DNA from: Paenibacillus harenae DSM 16969
GTDB lineage: Bacteria > Bacillota > Bacilli > Paenibacillales > Paenibacillaceae
DNA: 64,000 nt
Assembly (NCBI RefSeq): GCF_000422465.1
Contig: NZ_KE383842.1
Location: forward strand, 889,845 to 953,844
Direction of reading: 5' to 3'
In this document: positions 25,384 through 33,791 of the stretch, in pieces
Layout of the letters: each line of letters starts with the position of its first letter
Numbering within the stretch: position 1 is the stretch's first letter
Position numbers and translations under genes: made by a program
Notes under the pieces: generated by a model
Databases searched by the model: none
Seen by the model: the letters and a program-made list of their open reading frames with translations, nothing else
Told to the model about the DNA's origin: nothing

Positions 25384-26712
25384 GTGAGTTTCACCAAAGA
25401 AGACATCAAACGTATTGCGCAGGAACAAAATGTGCGGTTTATTCGTCTGCAATTTACCGATTTGCTGGGCACGATCAAAAATGTTGAAATCCCTTTCAGC
25501 CAGCTGGATAAAGCACTCGATAATAAAATGATGTTTGACGGATCCTCCATTGAAGGGTATGTTCGGATAGAGGAATCCGACATGTATTTATATCCGGATT
25601 TAGATACTTGGGTCGTATTCCCATGGGTTACGGAGGACCGTGTTGCCCGCCTGATTTGCGACATTTATATGCCGGACGGCACACCGTTCGCAGGCGATCC
25701 GCGCGGCATTCTGAAGCGCGCCCTGAAAGAAGCGGAAGAGCTAGGCTACACCGCCATGAACGTTGGGCCTGAACCGGAATTTTTCTTGTTCAAGACGGAT
25801 GACCGCGGAGAGCCGACGACCGAGTTGAACGACCAAGGCGGTTATTTCGACCTTGCTCCAATGGACATGGGGGAGAACTGCCGTCGCGAAATCGTGCTCA
25901 CGCTGGAGGAAATGGGCTTCGAGATTGAAGCGTCTCACCATGAGGTTGCCCCTGGACAGCATGAAATCGACTTTAAATATGCCGATGCGATTAAAGCGGC
26001 AGACCAAATACAAACCTTCAAGCTGGTTGTCAAGACGATCGCCCGCGAGCATGGCCTGCATGCCTCGTTTATGCCTAAGCCGTTATTCGGCGTGAATGGT
26101 TCCGGCATGCACTGTCACCAGTCGTTGTTTCAAGGCGATACGAATGTTTTCTATGACGAGAAGGACAAGCTTGGTTTAAGTGCGGAAGCGCGTCAATATA
26201 TGGCCGGTATCCTGAAGCACGCCCGCGCGATGGCTGCCATTACGAATCCGACGGTCAATTCTTACAAACGTCTTGTTCCCGGCTATGAAGCGCCTTGCTA
26301 CGTAGCATGGTCGGCAAGCAACCGCTCGCCGATGATCCGTATCCCTGCTTCGCGCGGCCTGAGCACACGGGTTGAGGTTCGTAACCCGGACCCTGCGGCG
26401 AACCCTTATCTGGCGCTGGCCGTTATGCTGAAAGCGGGACTTGACGGCATTGTCAGCAAGCTGCCTTTGCCGTCGCCGACGGACCGCAATATTTATATCA
26501 TGACGGAAGAAGAGCGCCAGGACGCTGGAATTCCAAGCTTGCCGCTTGATTTGAAGGAAGCGCTGGATGAGATGCTTCGGAGCGACGTCGTCTGCGAAGC
26601 TCTTGGAGATCATGCCTTGGCCCATTTCTATGAGCTGAAGGAAATCGAGTGGGATATGTACCGCACCCAGGTTCACCAGTGGGAACGCGATCAGTATTTG
26701 ACTCTGTACTAA
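25384..26712 (+). CDS. glnA: Type I glutamine synthetase
   Basis: 442 residues; makes glutamine from glutamate, ammonia and ATP. GSI-alpha length. Signatures: [19 protein letters not shown], split as [43 protein letters not shown], cited as [17 protein letters not shown]; and [13 protein letters not shown]. The adenylylation-type C-terminal Tyr motif of GSI-beta enzymes is absent, as expected for control through GlnR. GTG start 25384 behind AAAGGAGATGATT. A terminator follows directly. Confidence 0.97.
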   Translation: MSFTKEDIKRIAQEQNVRFIRLQFTDLLGTIKNVEIPFSQLDKALDNKMMFDGSSIEGYVRIEESDMYLYPDLDTWVVFPWVTEDRVARLICDIYMPDGTPFAGDPRGILKRALKEAEELGYTAMNVGPEPEFFLFKTDDRGEPTTELNDQGGYFDLAPMDMGENCRREIVLTLEEMGFEIEASHHEVAPGQHEIDFKYADAIKAADQIQTFKLVVKTIAREHGLHASFMPKPLFGVNGSGMHCHQSLFQGDTNVFYDEKDKLGLSAEARQYMAGILKHARAMAAITNPTVNSYKRLVPGYEAPCYVAWSASNRSPMIRIPASRGLSTRVEVRNPDPAANPYLALAVMLKAGLDGIVSKLPLPSPTDRNIYIMTEEERQDAGIPSLPLDLKEALDEMLRSDVVCEALGDHALAHFYELKEIEWDMYRTQVHQWERDQYLTLY

Positions 26713-26718
26713 CAACCA

Positions 26719-26753
26719 AAATCCCTTAACGCTTAAGCGTTAAGGGATTTTTA
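26719..26753 (+). terminator. Intrinsic terminator after glnA
   Basis: AAATCCCTTAACGCTT pairs with AAGCGTTAAGGGATTT across 26719-26750 with almost no loop, then TTAG. It could also serve the - strand gene that ends at 26776. Confidence 0.85.
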
Positions 26754-26775
26754 GTTGAAGGACTGAACTCGCCGG

Positions 26776-26982
26776 TTAAATAAAGAAGCTGATAATCAGT
26801 AATATTGAGCCGATAACGACAGCGATTACGCCGCCAAACTTTGTCATGAAAAGGTAAGTGTCACTTGGTTCCGAATCGCCGTCAACCGCCCAACCGTGTT
26901 TCAAATACCAGCCGATAGAAGGGAAGATGATATTCACGATACCGATAAGGATTAACATCACAAATATGAAAATGTGCATCAT
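26776..26982 (-). CDS. Small two-helix membrane protein, DUF6199-like
   Basis: 68 residues with hydrophobic segments at about 3-25 and 47-67. Between them is the motif WYLKHGWAVDGDSEPSDTY. That central WYL.GW..DG..EPSD stretch resembles the small DUF6199 membrane family of Firmicutes; function unknown. AAGGAG precedes the start by 6 bases on the - strand. It is 56 bases downstream of the zinc-ribbon gene and probably shares its transcript. Confidence 0.65.
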   Translation of the reverse strand: MMHIFIFVMLILIGIVNIIFPSIGWYLKHGWAVDGDSEPSDTYLFMTKFGGVIAVVIGSILLIISFFI

Positions 26983-27038
26983 TATCGACTCCTTGTCGTT
27001 CGCAGTTGGCGCGTTTCGTTAGGGAAATGCTTATAGGG

Positions 27039-27242
27039 TCAATTTACCTCGGATGGTTCGTTCATAAACCATGAAATATGGGTGCAATGGCGGCATATGA
27101 GAATGGCGGCATTTTTGTTTGCCCAGTCGACACCGAAAAAAGTGGCGCCTCTTGAATTCAATTGGCGATAGTCCTTATCGAAGGTATCGTTCCTGCAGCA
27201 AGGACAAACCAGCAGTGAATCCCCCGCTTTATACTTCATCAT
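27039..27242 (-). CDS. Small zinc-ribbon protein of unknown function
   Basis: 67 residues. CPCC (residues 13-16) and CRHC (50-53) make a four-cysteine zinc ribbon with about 34 residues between the knuckles, which include GATFFGVDWANKNAAILIC. I do not recognise a named family. AAAGGAAG lies before the start. Its position downstream of lexA on the same strand, with a long inverted repeat between them, leaves open whether it is read through from lexA. Confidence 0.6.
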   Translation of the reverse strand: MMKYKAGDSLLVCPCCRNDTFDKDYRQLNSRGATFFGVDWANKNAAILICRHCTHISWFMNEPSEVN

Positions 27243-27312
27243 AGATCGCTTCCTTTCCGGTTGTTTAATTTACAGTACGTTTACTTGGCTTGGCAGGTTT
27301 CAGGCCTGTTAG

Positions 27313-27375
27313 CATCAAGAAGAGGCTGGTTCCGGGTTAAAGCTCAACCCGTTCGGAACCAGCCTCTTCTTGATG
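27313..27375. repeat. Long perfect inverted repeat (21-bp arms) downstream of lexA
   Basis: Bases 27313-27333 are the exact reverse complement of 27355-27375. Inside, GGGTT (27334-27338) pairs with AACCC (27346-27350). The arms begin CATCAAGAAGAGG. On the - strand, the direction of lexA, no T-run follows the stem, so it is not a canonical terminator although it may act as one. Confidence 0.9.
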
Positions 27376-27395
27376 TGCCGCTAGTACGCGGTTAG

Positions 27396-28016
27396 TTAGT
27401 GAATGTCGCGGAACAATCCGATGACTTTGCCAAGAATGGTGACGTTAGGGAGCAGAATCGGCTCCATGGCGGAGTTCTCCGGCTGTAAGCGGATATGGTT
27501 CTTCTCCTTGTAGAACGTCTTGACCGTCGCTTCGTCATCCTCTGTCATGGCCACGACGATCTCGCCGTTATTTGCAGTCTGCTGCTGGCGGACGATGACA
27601 TAGTCGCCGTCATGAATGCCGGCCTCGATCATGCTCTCGCCAATGACGTTCAGGATGAACACGCTGTTATCGCCGACAAAATGGGCGGGAAGCGGGAAAT
27701 ACTCCTCGATGTTCTCCGTAGCGGTAATCGGCACGCCGGCCGTTACTTTGCCGACGATCGGCACCTTGGCCACGGCGAGCGGGATGATCCCGTCAACGCC
27801 TTCCTGGTCTAAAATCTCAATTGCGCGCGGCTTCGTCGGGTCGCGGCGGATAAGACCTTTCTTCTCCAGCCGGTCCAAATGACCGTGTACGGTTGAGCTT
27901 GACAATAATCCAACAGCTTCGCCGATTTCTCGAACGGAGGGTGGGTAGCCTTTCTCCCGGACTTCATTCTTAATAAATTCAAGAATTGAATGCTGCCGGT
28001 TCGAAATCTTCGACAC
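27396..28016 (-). CDS. lexA: SOS repressor LexA
   Basis: 206 residues from GTG 28016 ([14 protein letters not shown]), placed 8 bases after GGAG; an upstream in-frame ATG would add 20 residues of unlike sequence. Winged-helix DNA-binding domain with [15 protein letters not shown] and [12 protein letters not shown], then the self-cleaving peptidase: Ala-Gly cleavage site in KVTAGVPI, active Ser in [13 protein letters not shown] and Lys in EATVKTFY. RecA-stimulated self-cleavage lifts repression of SOS genes. Its promoter contains a perfect SOS box, so it is autoregulated. Divergent from yneA, as in Bacillus. Confidence 0.96.
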   Translation of the reverse strand: MSKISNRQHSILEFIKNEVREKGYPPSVREIGEAVGLLSSSTVHGHLDRLEKKGLIRRDPTKPRAIEILDQEGVDGIIPLAVAKVPIVGKVTAGVPITATENIEEYFPLPAHFVGDNSVFILNVIGESMIEAGIHDGDYVIVRQQQTANNGEIVVAMTEDDEATVKTFYKEKNHIRLQPENSAMEPILLPNVTILGKVIGLFRDIH

Positions 28017-28047
28017 TGCGATCACTCCATTAGTAGGTTTGTAGCAA

Positions 28048-28076
28048 ATTATAACATAGAACCGGAGTTCGTACAA
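28048..28076 (-). promoter_or_regulatory. lexA promoter with SOS box in the spacer
   Basis: On the - strand TTGTAC (28071-28076), 17-base spacer, TATAAT (28048-28053). The spacer holds the SOS box at 28059-28070. Confidence 0.75.
28059..28070. promoter_or_regulatory. LexA operator (SOS box 1)
   Basis: GAAC-CGGA-GTTC fits the Bacillus-type SOS core GAACN4GTTC exactly. It lies between -10 and -35 of lexA. Confidence 0.85.
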
Positions 28077-28090
28077 ACATAAGTTCTCAA

Positions 28091-28102
28091 GTACAGAGGT
28101 TC
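28091..28102. promoter_or_regulatory. Candidate LexA operator (SOS box 2, one mismatch)
   Basis: GTAC-AGAG-GTTC differs from GAACN4GTTC at one base. It starts exactly 32 bases from box 1 and 32 bases from box 3, which argues that it is functional. Confidence 0.5.
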
Positions 28103-28114
28103 GTATTTAAATGA

Positions 28115-28143
28115 TTGACAGAGAACGCTTGTTCGTGTATTCT
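28115..28143 (+). promoter_or_regulatory. yneA promoter with SOS box in the spacer
   Basis: TTGACA (28115-28120), 17-base spacer, TATTCT (28138-28143). SOS box 3 lies inside the spacer. Confidence 0.8.
28123..28134. promoter_or_regulatory. LexA operator (SOS box 3)
   Basis: GAAC-GCTT-GTTC, exact match to the core, 2 bases after the -35 hexamer of yneA. Confidence 0.88.
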
Positions 28144-28150
28144 AAAAACA

Positions 28151-28162
28151 GAACAAACGTTT
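28151..28162. promoter_or_regulatory. LexA operator (SOS box 4)
   Basis: GAAC-AAAC-GTTT: the last base is T, which the Bacillus consensus allows (GTTY). It would cover the yneA transcription start. Confidence 0.65.
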
Positions 28163-28175
28163 GGGGTGCTGAATA

Positions 28176-28550
28176 ATGATTACAAGTCCAAGTTTTTATA
28201 AAACAATTCATAGGCAGGATGGAAGCGGTTCGGCGAAGGCCAGCCGAATCACCAAGCAGTTGTTAAGGCGCCATGCGGTTAAGCTGGCAGTTAGCCTTGC
28301 CGTCTTTGTCTTGCTGTTCACAAGTTTCTTGATGATGGGAACCGATGCGTCGGGTACAGTTCCTGCGCCGGCTTCGGCACAAGAGCAAGTCGTCACCGTC
28401 CAAGCCGGTGATACGCTGTGGACAATTGCGAAGCGGTTCGGCAACGAGAGCAAGGATATCCGATTCGTCATCTTTCTGATTAAAGACCGGAACGAGCTGC
28501 AATCCTCAGATATTAAGCCAGGCCAGAAGCTTATCATACCTTCCATATAA
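28176..28550 (+). CDS. yneA: SOS-induced cell division suppressor, LysM protein (YneA-like)
   Basis: 124 residues. A basic N-terminus, one membrane segment at about 38-56, an Ala/Pro/Ser linker and a C-terminal LysM domain (VVTVQAGDTLWTIAKRFG ... IKPGQKLIIP). This is the layout of Bacillus YneA, which delays septum formation during DNA damage. It is divergent from lexA and preceded by SOS boxes in and just after its promoter. It is longer at the N-terminus than the Bacillus protein (about 105). A terminator follows at 28602. Confidence 0.88.
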   Translation: MITSPSFYKTIHRQDGSGSAKASRITKQLLRRHAVKLAVSLAVFVLLFTSFLMMGTDASGTVPAPASAQEQVVTVQAGDTLWTIAKRFGNESKDIRFVIFLIKDRNELQSSDIKPGQKLIIPSI

Positions 28551-28601
28551 GAAATGCTTATTCCCGATATATATTCGGGCTCATATAACTTACTTGTAAA
28601 G

Positions 28602-28652
28602 CTTTCCTTCAAGCGGAATGGAGATATTCGCTTGTTTTGGAAAGTTTTTTTG
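28602..28652 (+). terminator. Intrinsic terminator after yneA
   Basis: CTTTCC, CAAGCG and AAT pair with ATT, CGCTTG and GGAAAG, followed by seven T. A second small hairpin (CCCGA-TCGGG type) lies at 28563-28579. Confidence 0.75.
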
Positions 28653-28719
28653 CTTTTTGCGCAGGGTATAGTATGATTTTTATCGTCTATTAAAAAGGGG
28701 AAGGAAAGGAGAGACTAAT

Positions 28720-29442
28720 TTGTTACAAGTAGAAGAGTTGAGTCATTCCTTCAAGAATGGCAATGAAATAACTGCCGTGCTGCACGATATCAGCTTTCGG
28801 GTACATAAAGGGCAAATGGTCGCTTTGCTTGGCAGCTCCGGATCAGGCAAATCCACGCTCCTTAACTTAATGGCCGGTCTGATGAAGCCGACGGAAGGCA
28901 ATATTTTTATAGCCGGACACAGCATTTCCGCCATGAATGAGAATAAGCTGGCCGAGTTTCGACGCAAGCACATCGGTTTTATTTTTCAAGCTTATGAGCT
29001 GCTGGCTAATTTGACCGTCCGGGAAAATATCGAGCTTCCGCTCGTCTTTCAATCGGTACAACCTTCCGTTCGGAGGAAGAAGGCGCTGGAGCTGCTGGAG
29101 AAGGTCGGCATTCCCGATAAGGCCGATCTGTTTCCTTCTCAGCTTTCCGGCGGGCAGCAGCAGCGCGTCAGTATCGCGCGGTCGCTGATTACGGAGCCGT
29201 CCGTCATTTTCGCGGACGAGCCTACAGGAAACTTGGATACGAGAACAGAGGAAGAAATTTTGGCGATCCTGAAGACTTTGAATCAAACGCTCCATACGAC
29301 ATTTATCATCGTTACGCATGAACGGGAGGTTGCTGCGCAGACCGAGCATATCCTGACGCTTCGCGACGGATCTCTTGTTACGGACCGGCAAAAAGTCGCA
29401 GAAGTTTTGCCTTCAGGAGGAATAGCCATTGAGACTAAGTGA
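28720..29442 (+). CDS. ABC transporter ATP-binding protein, MacB/LolD type
   Basis: 240 residues. Walker [10 protein letters not shown] near 37-45, signature [15 protein letters not shown], Walker [14 protein letters not shown] and H-loop VTHERE. The PTGNLDT stretch is typical of the type VII (MacB/LolCDE/YknY) group. TTG start 28720 behind AAAGGAGAG. Its end overlaps the permease gene by 14 bases and the adaptor gene follows, giving a three-part efflux system. Substrate unknown; peptide or antibiotic export or envelope stress relief are common roles in this group. Confidence 0.92.
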   Translation: MLQVEELSHSFKNGNEITAVLHDISFRVHKGQMVALLGSSGSGKSTLLNLMAGLMKPTEGNIFIAGHSISAMNENKLAEFRRKHIGFIFQAYELLANLTVRENIELPLVFQSVQPSVRRKKALELLEKVGIPDKADLFPSQLSGGQQQRVSIARSLITEPSVIFADEPTGNLDTRTEEEILAILKTLNQTLHTTFIIVTHEREVAAQTEHILTLRDGSLVTDRQKVAEVLPSGGIAIETK

Positions 29443-30781
29443 CATTTCACGCCTGTCATGGGATCAGGTAAAACGCCGGAAGGTCGTTACCGCGCTATGC
29501 GCAGCCGGCATTTCGATCGGCTGTGCCGCCATCATCGTGGCGATGAGCATCGGGGAATCCGCGCAGCTCTATATCGAGAAGCAGATGAACAGCTACTTGA
29601 ACATGGATGAAATAACGGTAAGGGCGAATAGCGGCGCATTCACGGACAACTCCGGATCTGCCGCGGACAACGAAGCTTTGCAGAAAGGGCTGCTGACGAG
29701 GCAGAAGCTTGACATAATGCGCCAAATCTCCCAAGTAAGCGCAGCCGCTCCTTATCGGCAGCTTGGCCATATGCAATTGTCAACGCTTGATCATTTGACC
29801 TCACAGTACTCGACGGAGCTGCTGGGCACGGATTTCGATACGCTGACCGCATTCGGCCATTCGTTTTTGTACGGCGGGCCGTCCGATCTGGCGGGGACGA
29901 TTGTGCTTAACTACGGCGCAACGCTAGGCTTAATGGATGAAGAAACAAAGCAAAGCCTGCAGGAGCAAATGAGCGGAAATTATTATGACAAAGCCGTTAT
30001 CGATCAAATGAACAGCTATAACCGCATTCCGACAGCCTTGTACCAGAAGCAGGTGCGATTTCTCTTCTATACGCCGGAAGGGGAAGCGTACAGCAGTCCG
30101 CTGCGCGTCGTCGGCGTTCTGCGGAAGCCAAGCGGAGTTAGCGAGGATAACCTAGCCTATGACAAGAAGGGATACGTCTCGCTTCAGACCGCCGAGATGC
30201 TGCAGAAGGAGCTTAAGCTGGGCGGGGAGATCAGCGGGGATTTTAACTCGATTATCGTAAAGGTTGACGATCAGGATCATATCGAGCAGGTTGAGCGGCA
30301 AATCCAGAAGCTGACCGTAACGACGGAAACGAATTTACATCAGAAGGAAAGACTGGCCGGCGAGTTCAAAATTTTGAAGGCGGCGGCGCTCGGGATCGGC
30401 GTATTCATATTGATCATCGCATCCATCTCGATTGTCGTCGCGATGACGATGTCTACTTATCAGAGGAGAAGACAGATCGGAATCATGAAGGTGCTGGGCG
30501 CAAACTTAAGCCAAATCCGCAATCTTTTTATCGTAGAAGCGGCTCTGCTGGGACTTCTTGGCGGCTTGCTGGGCGTGCTTTTCTCCTATTGGATCGTATG
30601 GGGAATTAACGGCTTGATCTACCGGCTGGCCGATGAGCAGGATTCGGTTATTATCTTTATTCCGCTGGCAACGATCCCTGTCGGGATGGCGTTCGCGCTG
30701 GCAACAGGAGTTTTCTCCGGCATTTATCCTGCTATCAGCGCATCGCGGACGGACGCATTAACGGCTATTCGACGCGATTAA
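29429..30781 (+). CDS. ABC transporter permease, MacB/FtsX type
   Basis: 450 residues. One membrane helix at about 18-40 (VVTALCAAGISIGCAAIIVA), a large outer domain of about 270 residues, then three helices from about 310 on, with the FtsX-type RRRQIGIMKVLGA loop. That four-helix layout is the MacB topology. TTG start behind AGGAGG at 8 bases; it overlaps the ATPase gene. The outer domain presumably docks with the adaptor encoded next. Confidence 0.9.
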   Translation: MRLSDISRLSWDQVKRRKVVTALCAAGISIGCAAIIVAMSIGESAQLYIEKQMNSYLNMDEITVRANSGAFTDNSGSAADNEALQKGLLTRQKLDIMRQISQVSAAAPYRQLGHMQLSTLDHLTSQYSTELLGTDFDTLTAFGHSFLYGGPSDLAGTIVLNYGATLGLMDEETKQSLQEQMSGNYYDKAVIDQMNSYNRIPTALYQKQVRFLFYTPEGEAYSSPLRVVGVLRKPSGVSEDNLAYDKKGYVSLQTAEMLQKELKLGGEISGDFNSIIVKVDDQDHIEQVERQIQKLTVTTETNLHQKERLAGEFKILKAAALGIGVFILIIASISIVVAMTMSTYQRRRQIGIMKVLGANLSQIRNLFIVEAALLGLLGGLLGVLFSYWIVWGINGLIYRLADEQDSVIIFIPLATIPVGMAFALATGVFSGIYPAISASRTDALTAIRRD

Positions 30782-30807
30782 TATAAAGACAAAGGGAGAA
30801 GCAAACG

Positions 30808-31887
30808 ATGAAGAAAAAAATAAAATGGGGCATTATCGGCGTTATTATAATTGCTATCAGCTTCAGCTTATATCGGATGGGCAATCCATCCCGCCCGACA
30901 ACGGTCGTAGACGAATCGCAGCAAATTACTTTTCAAGTGACGAAGGAAACATTGGTAAATACGATCGAGGTGAAAGGGAAGTCTTTATACGAGCAGGAGA
31001 CATTCGTATACGCCCCTTTCGGTTCGGAGGTTCTCGAGTGGCCGGTGGAGGACGGTCAGCAGGTTAAGAAGGGAGACGTCCTGTTTCGCCTTGATCAGAA
31101 GGCCGCGCAGAACGAAATCTCGCAAATGGAAGCGACCCTTCGCAAAGCGAAGCTCGAGTCGGAGCTTAACCAATACTTGAATCAGGCCGCTAACGAATGG
31201 ACGCCGCTTGAAGCCTCAGAGGAAGAGAGAAAGAAGACGCTGGTCGCGAAGGAAGTGGCCCGTCTCCAAAATGAAGTGAACGACGTGACGGCAAGCATTC
31301 AAGAGCAGGAGCTCCTGCAGAAAAAGGCGAAGCTGAAGGAAGCGGACTATAAATCGCCGGCTGCCGGCATCTTTTTGTACGAAAGTCCCGGCAAACGTCC
31401 GCAAGCCGTCGGAGAGAACGATTATATCGGGAAGGTCGTGGATTTAAAGAAGCTCCAGTTCATCGCGCTGGTGGGTGAGCAGGATGTGTTTCGCATTAAG
31501 CCGGATATGCCCGTGAAGGTTAAAATGAACGCCATGAAGGATTTGGAGTTGAAAGGGACTGTTCAGAAGGTGTCCAAATTCGCCAAAACCGGAACGGACC
31601 AGAACAATCTCGACCAGGCGGCCCAGTTTGAAATCATCATAGCGCTCGAGCCGAATGACCATTTAATTGCCGGCTTAAGCTTGAACGGGGCGATTGAAAC
31701 CGAACGTAAGGAGCTGGCCACCGTAGTGCCGTCTATCGCAATTATTAGGGAGGAAGGCAAACATTATGCGTTGTTGAACTCCGGCGGCAGCTTTGAGCGG
31801 AAGGAAATTAAGATCGGTCTGGAAACGCCCGAGAAGACGGAGGTGCTTGAAGGTTTGAAAGAAGGCGATCAGGTTGCCCTGCCTTAA
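30808..31887 (+). CDS. Membrane fusion protein / efflux adaptor (MacA/YknX-like)
   Basis: 359 residues. N-terminal membrane anchor at about 6-22, then a lipoyl-like half (VEDGQQVKKGDVLFRLDQ), a coiled-coil hairpin from about 105 to 180 rich in Lys, Glu and Leu, and the second lipoyl half (YKSPAAGIFLYESPGK). The C-terminal barrel ends with GLKEGDQVALP. This is the adaptor of the ATPase and permease encoded just upstream. Spacing to the permease gene is 26 bases. Confidence 0.9.
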   Translation: MKKKIKWGIIGVIIIAISFSLYRMGNPSRPTTVVDESQQITFQVTKETLVNTIEVKGKSLYEQETFVYAPFGSEVLEWPVEDGQQVKKGDVLFRLDQKAAQNEISQMEATLRKAKLESELNQYLNQAANEWTPLEASEEERKKTLVAKEVARLQNEVNDVTASIQEQELLQKKAKLKEADYKSPAAGIFLYESPGKRPQAVGENDYIGKVVDLKKLQFIALVGEQDVFRIKPDMPVKVKMNAMKDLELKGTVQKVSKFAKTGTDQNNLDQAAQFEIIIALEPNDHLIAGLSLNGAIETERKELATVVPSIAIIREEGKHYALLNSGGSFERKEIKIGLETPEKTEVLEGLKEGDQVALP

Positions 31888-32008
31888 TGGCATAATTGCC
31901 GGAGCATATACGGTCTTTCGCGTCTATCGGTTCCTTGACAACAGAGTGTTGAAATGTAAAAGTAGAGAGTAGAGCATTTTGTCAGCATGAGAGGGGTGGA
32001 GCGGAATT

Positions 32009-32200
32009 ATGGAGATCGAGAAATTAATCGCGCGCATAAACGAGCTTTCTCGAAAAAATAAAACGGTTGGCTTGACCGATGCGGAAACAGCGGAAAGAGC
32101 GGAGCTGCGCCAAAAATATTTAAACAATTTCAAGAGAAACTTTCGTCAGCAGCTAGATACCATTACGATTGTCGACGGTGACGACGCGATTAAGCATTAG
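32009..32200 (+). CDS. ynzC: DUF896 protein, YnzC-like
   Basis: 63 residues, helical hairpin: MEIEKLIARINELSRKNK and LTDAETAERAELRQKYLNNF are typical of DUF896. Bacillus ynzC belongs to the SOS-controlled yneA-yneB-ynzC transcript. Here it is separated from yneA by the ABC efflux genes, and I see no SOS box right before it. A TTGACA at 31935 may start its own transcript. AGGGGTGGAG precedes the ATG. Function unknown. Confidence 0.85.
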   Translation: MEIEKLIARINELSRKNKTVGLTDAETAERAELRQKYLNNFKRNFRQQLDTITIVDGDDAIKH

Positions 32201-32246
32201 TTGCCGCCGTCGTTCATTCATTTAATATCCGGGAAAGGGTGATTAG

Positions 32247-33236
32247 ATGAAATATAATCTCTTAGGCAGGAGCGGCCTCGCCGTATCTGAGCTGTGTCTA
32301 GGCACGATGACGTTCGGCAATACGACGAGCGAAGCGGACTCGATCGAAATGATCAACCGCTTCGTCGATCGGGGCGGAAATTTCCTGGATACGGCGGACG
32401 TATATGTAAGCGGCCGATCGGAGGAAATCGTAGGCAAAGCGATGAAGAACAAACGTTCGGACATCGTGCTCGCGACGAAGGTGCGAATGACGACCTCGAG
32501 CAACATCAACGGCGCAGGTTTGTCCCGCAAGCATATCATGGACGGCGTTGAAGCAAGCCTTAAGCGGCTTCAAACCGATTACATCGATTTATACCAGGTG
32601 CATGTGTGGGATCACGCCACGCCGATCGAGGAGACGCTGCGAACGCTTGACGATTTGGTCTCATCGGGCAAGGTTCGTTACATAGGCTGTTCGAATTTTT
32701 TTTCATGGCAATTGATGAAGTCGCTAGCTTGCAGCGACGCAAGCCGGTACGTGAGATTCGTTTCGATTCAACCGCAGTATAGCCTGGTCAGCCGGCAAAT
32801 GGACCGCGAGATGATGTCACTCTGCCTGGAAGAAAAGGTTGGCGTCATTCCATGGGCCCCGCTGGGCGGAGGCTTCCTCACGGGGAGATACTCGCGGAAT
32901 ACGCCGACCGAGGGACGCTTGACCTCAAAGGTAGGCGAGAGCGCCTGGGTTAACCGCGCATTGGATAAAAACTTCGTCATATTGGATACGCTGCTGGAGG
33001 CGGCTTCCCAGCTTGGAAAATCGCCTGCCCAGGTTGCGCTCAGATGGCTGTTGCAGCGGGACGGCATTACTTCGCCGATCTTCGGCGCCAGCACGCTGGA
33101 GCAGTTTGAGGATAATATCGGCGCGGCAGGTTGGGAGATGCCGGCTGAAGTCTGGAGCAGGCTGGATGAGGTAAGCGCGCTTCCGGATGATTATCCGAAC
33201 CGCTTTATTGAAAAGTTCCGCAGGCCGTTTGAATAG
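32247..33236 (+). CDS. Aldo/keto reductase
   Basis: 329 residues, TIM barrel using NADPH. GTMTFGNTTSEADSIEMINR and NFLDTADVY hold the catalytic Asp and Tyr; LATKVRM holds the Lys; the fourth residue, usually His, lies in LYQVHVWDHATP. The C-terminal cofactor loop SPIFGASTLEQFEDN is present. The substrate of this YrpG/YajO-like group is not known. The gene starts 46 bases after ynzC, with GAAAGGG before the start. Confidence 0.92.
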   Translation: MKYNLLGRSGLAVSELCLGTMTFGNTTSEADSIEMINRFVDRGGNFLDTADVYVSGRSEEIVGKAMKNKRSDIVLATKVRMTTSSNINGAGLSRKHIMDGVEASLKRLQTDYIDLYQVHVWDHATPIEETLRTLDDLVSSGKVRYIGCSNFFSWQLMKSLACSDASRYVRFVSIQPQYSLVSRQMDREMMSLCLEEKVGVIPWAPLGGGFLTGRYSRNTPTEGRLTSKVGESAWVNRALDKNFVILDTLLEAASQLGKSPAQVALRWLLQRDGITSPIFGASTLEQFEDNIGAAGWEMPAEVWSRLDEVSALPDDYPNRFIEKFRRPFE

Positions 33237-33260
33237 GTTCATTACTTAGGAGGAGTCAGT

Positions 33261-33767
33261 TTGTCACGATCTTGGGAGCGCAAGGTGCGCAAGAACATGA
33301 GTGTTATCAATAAACAGCGGAAGAAGCAGGGCACAGGCCAAATCGTGTTTAACGCCGATAAGTCGGAGAAAATCGTAGGACGCAACTTTATCGCTCCTAT
33401 ACTGTTGATCTTGTTCATCGGCATGTATGTCATCCTCATGCAAAACACGGAAGGTTTCAAAATAGACACGATGTTCTGGATTACGATCGGCTGTTATGTG
33501 CTGTTAGCGGCATTGTTCTATTTCCGCAGGCCGTATCTGACGATCGGCAAGGATTACGTACAAACGCGCCGGTTGACGGGAGATAAGCGATTGCCCGCTT
33601 CCGGAATAAAGGGCATCAACATACAATCCGGTTATGTGGTTATCGAGCCGGTCAAAGGCGCAAATTGGGTATTTTCGAAGGTCATGAACCGATACCCGAC
33701 CGATGAAATGGCTGAGAAGCTGAGGGCGTTCGCGCAATCGAACAGCATCCCTTATCAGCAAAAATAA
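33261..33767 (+). CDS. Two-helix membrane protein of unknown function
   Basis: 168 residues. A basic N-terminus of about 40 residues (RKVRKNMSVINKQRKKQG), two adjacent membrane segments at about 45-62 and 72-88, then a soluble, mostly beta domain (YLTIGKDYVQTRRLTGDK) reminiscent of PH-like membrane-associated folds. I do not recognise a named family. TTG start behind AGGAGG. It lies 24 bases after the aldo/keto reductase gene and 24 before the HAD gene, so the three are likely co-transcribed. Confidence 0.7.
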   Translation: MSRSWERKVRKNMSVINKQRKKQGTGQIVFNADKSEKIVGRNFIAPILLILFIGMYVILMQNTEGFKIDTMFWITIGCYVLLAALFYFRRPYLTIGKDYVQTRRLTGDKRLPASGIKGINIQSGYVVIEPVKGANWVFSKVMNRYPTDEMAEKLRAFAQSNSIPYQQK

Positions 33768-33791
33768 ACTGTCAGGAGAGTTCTTACCATA

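Noticed and set aside
31935..31963. SOS box or clear promoter before ynzC
   Set aside because: TTGACA is present, but no GAACN4GTTC core is seen and the -10 region is poor.
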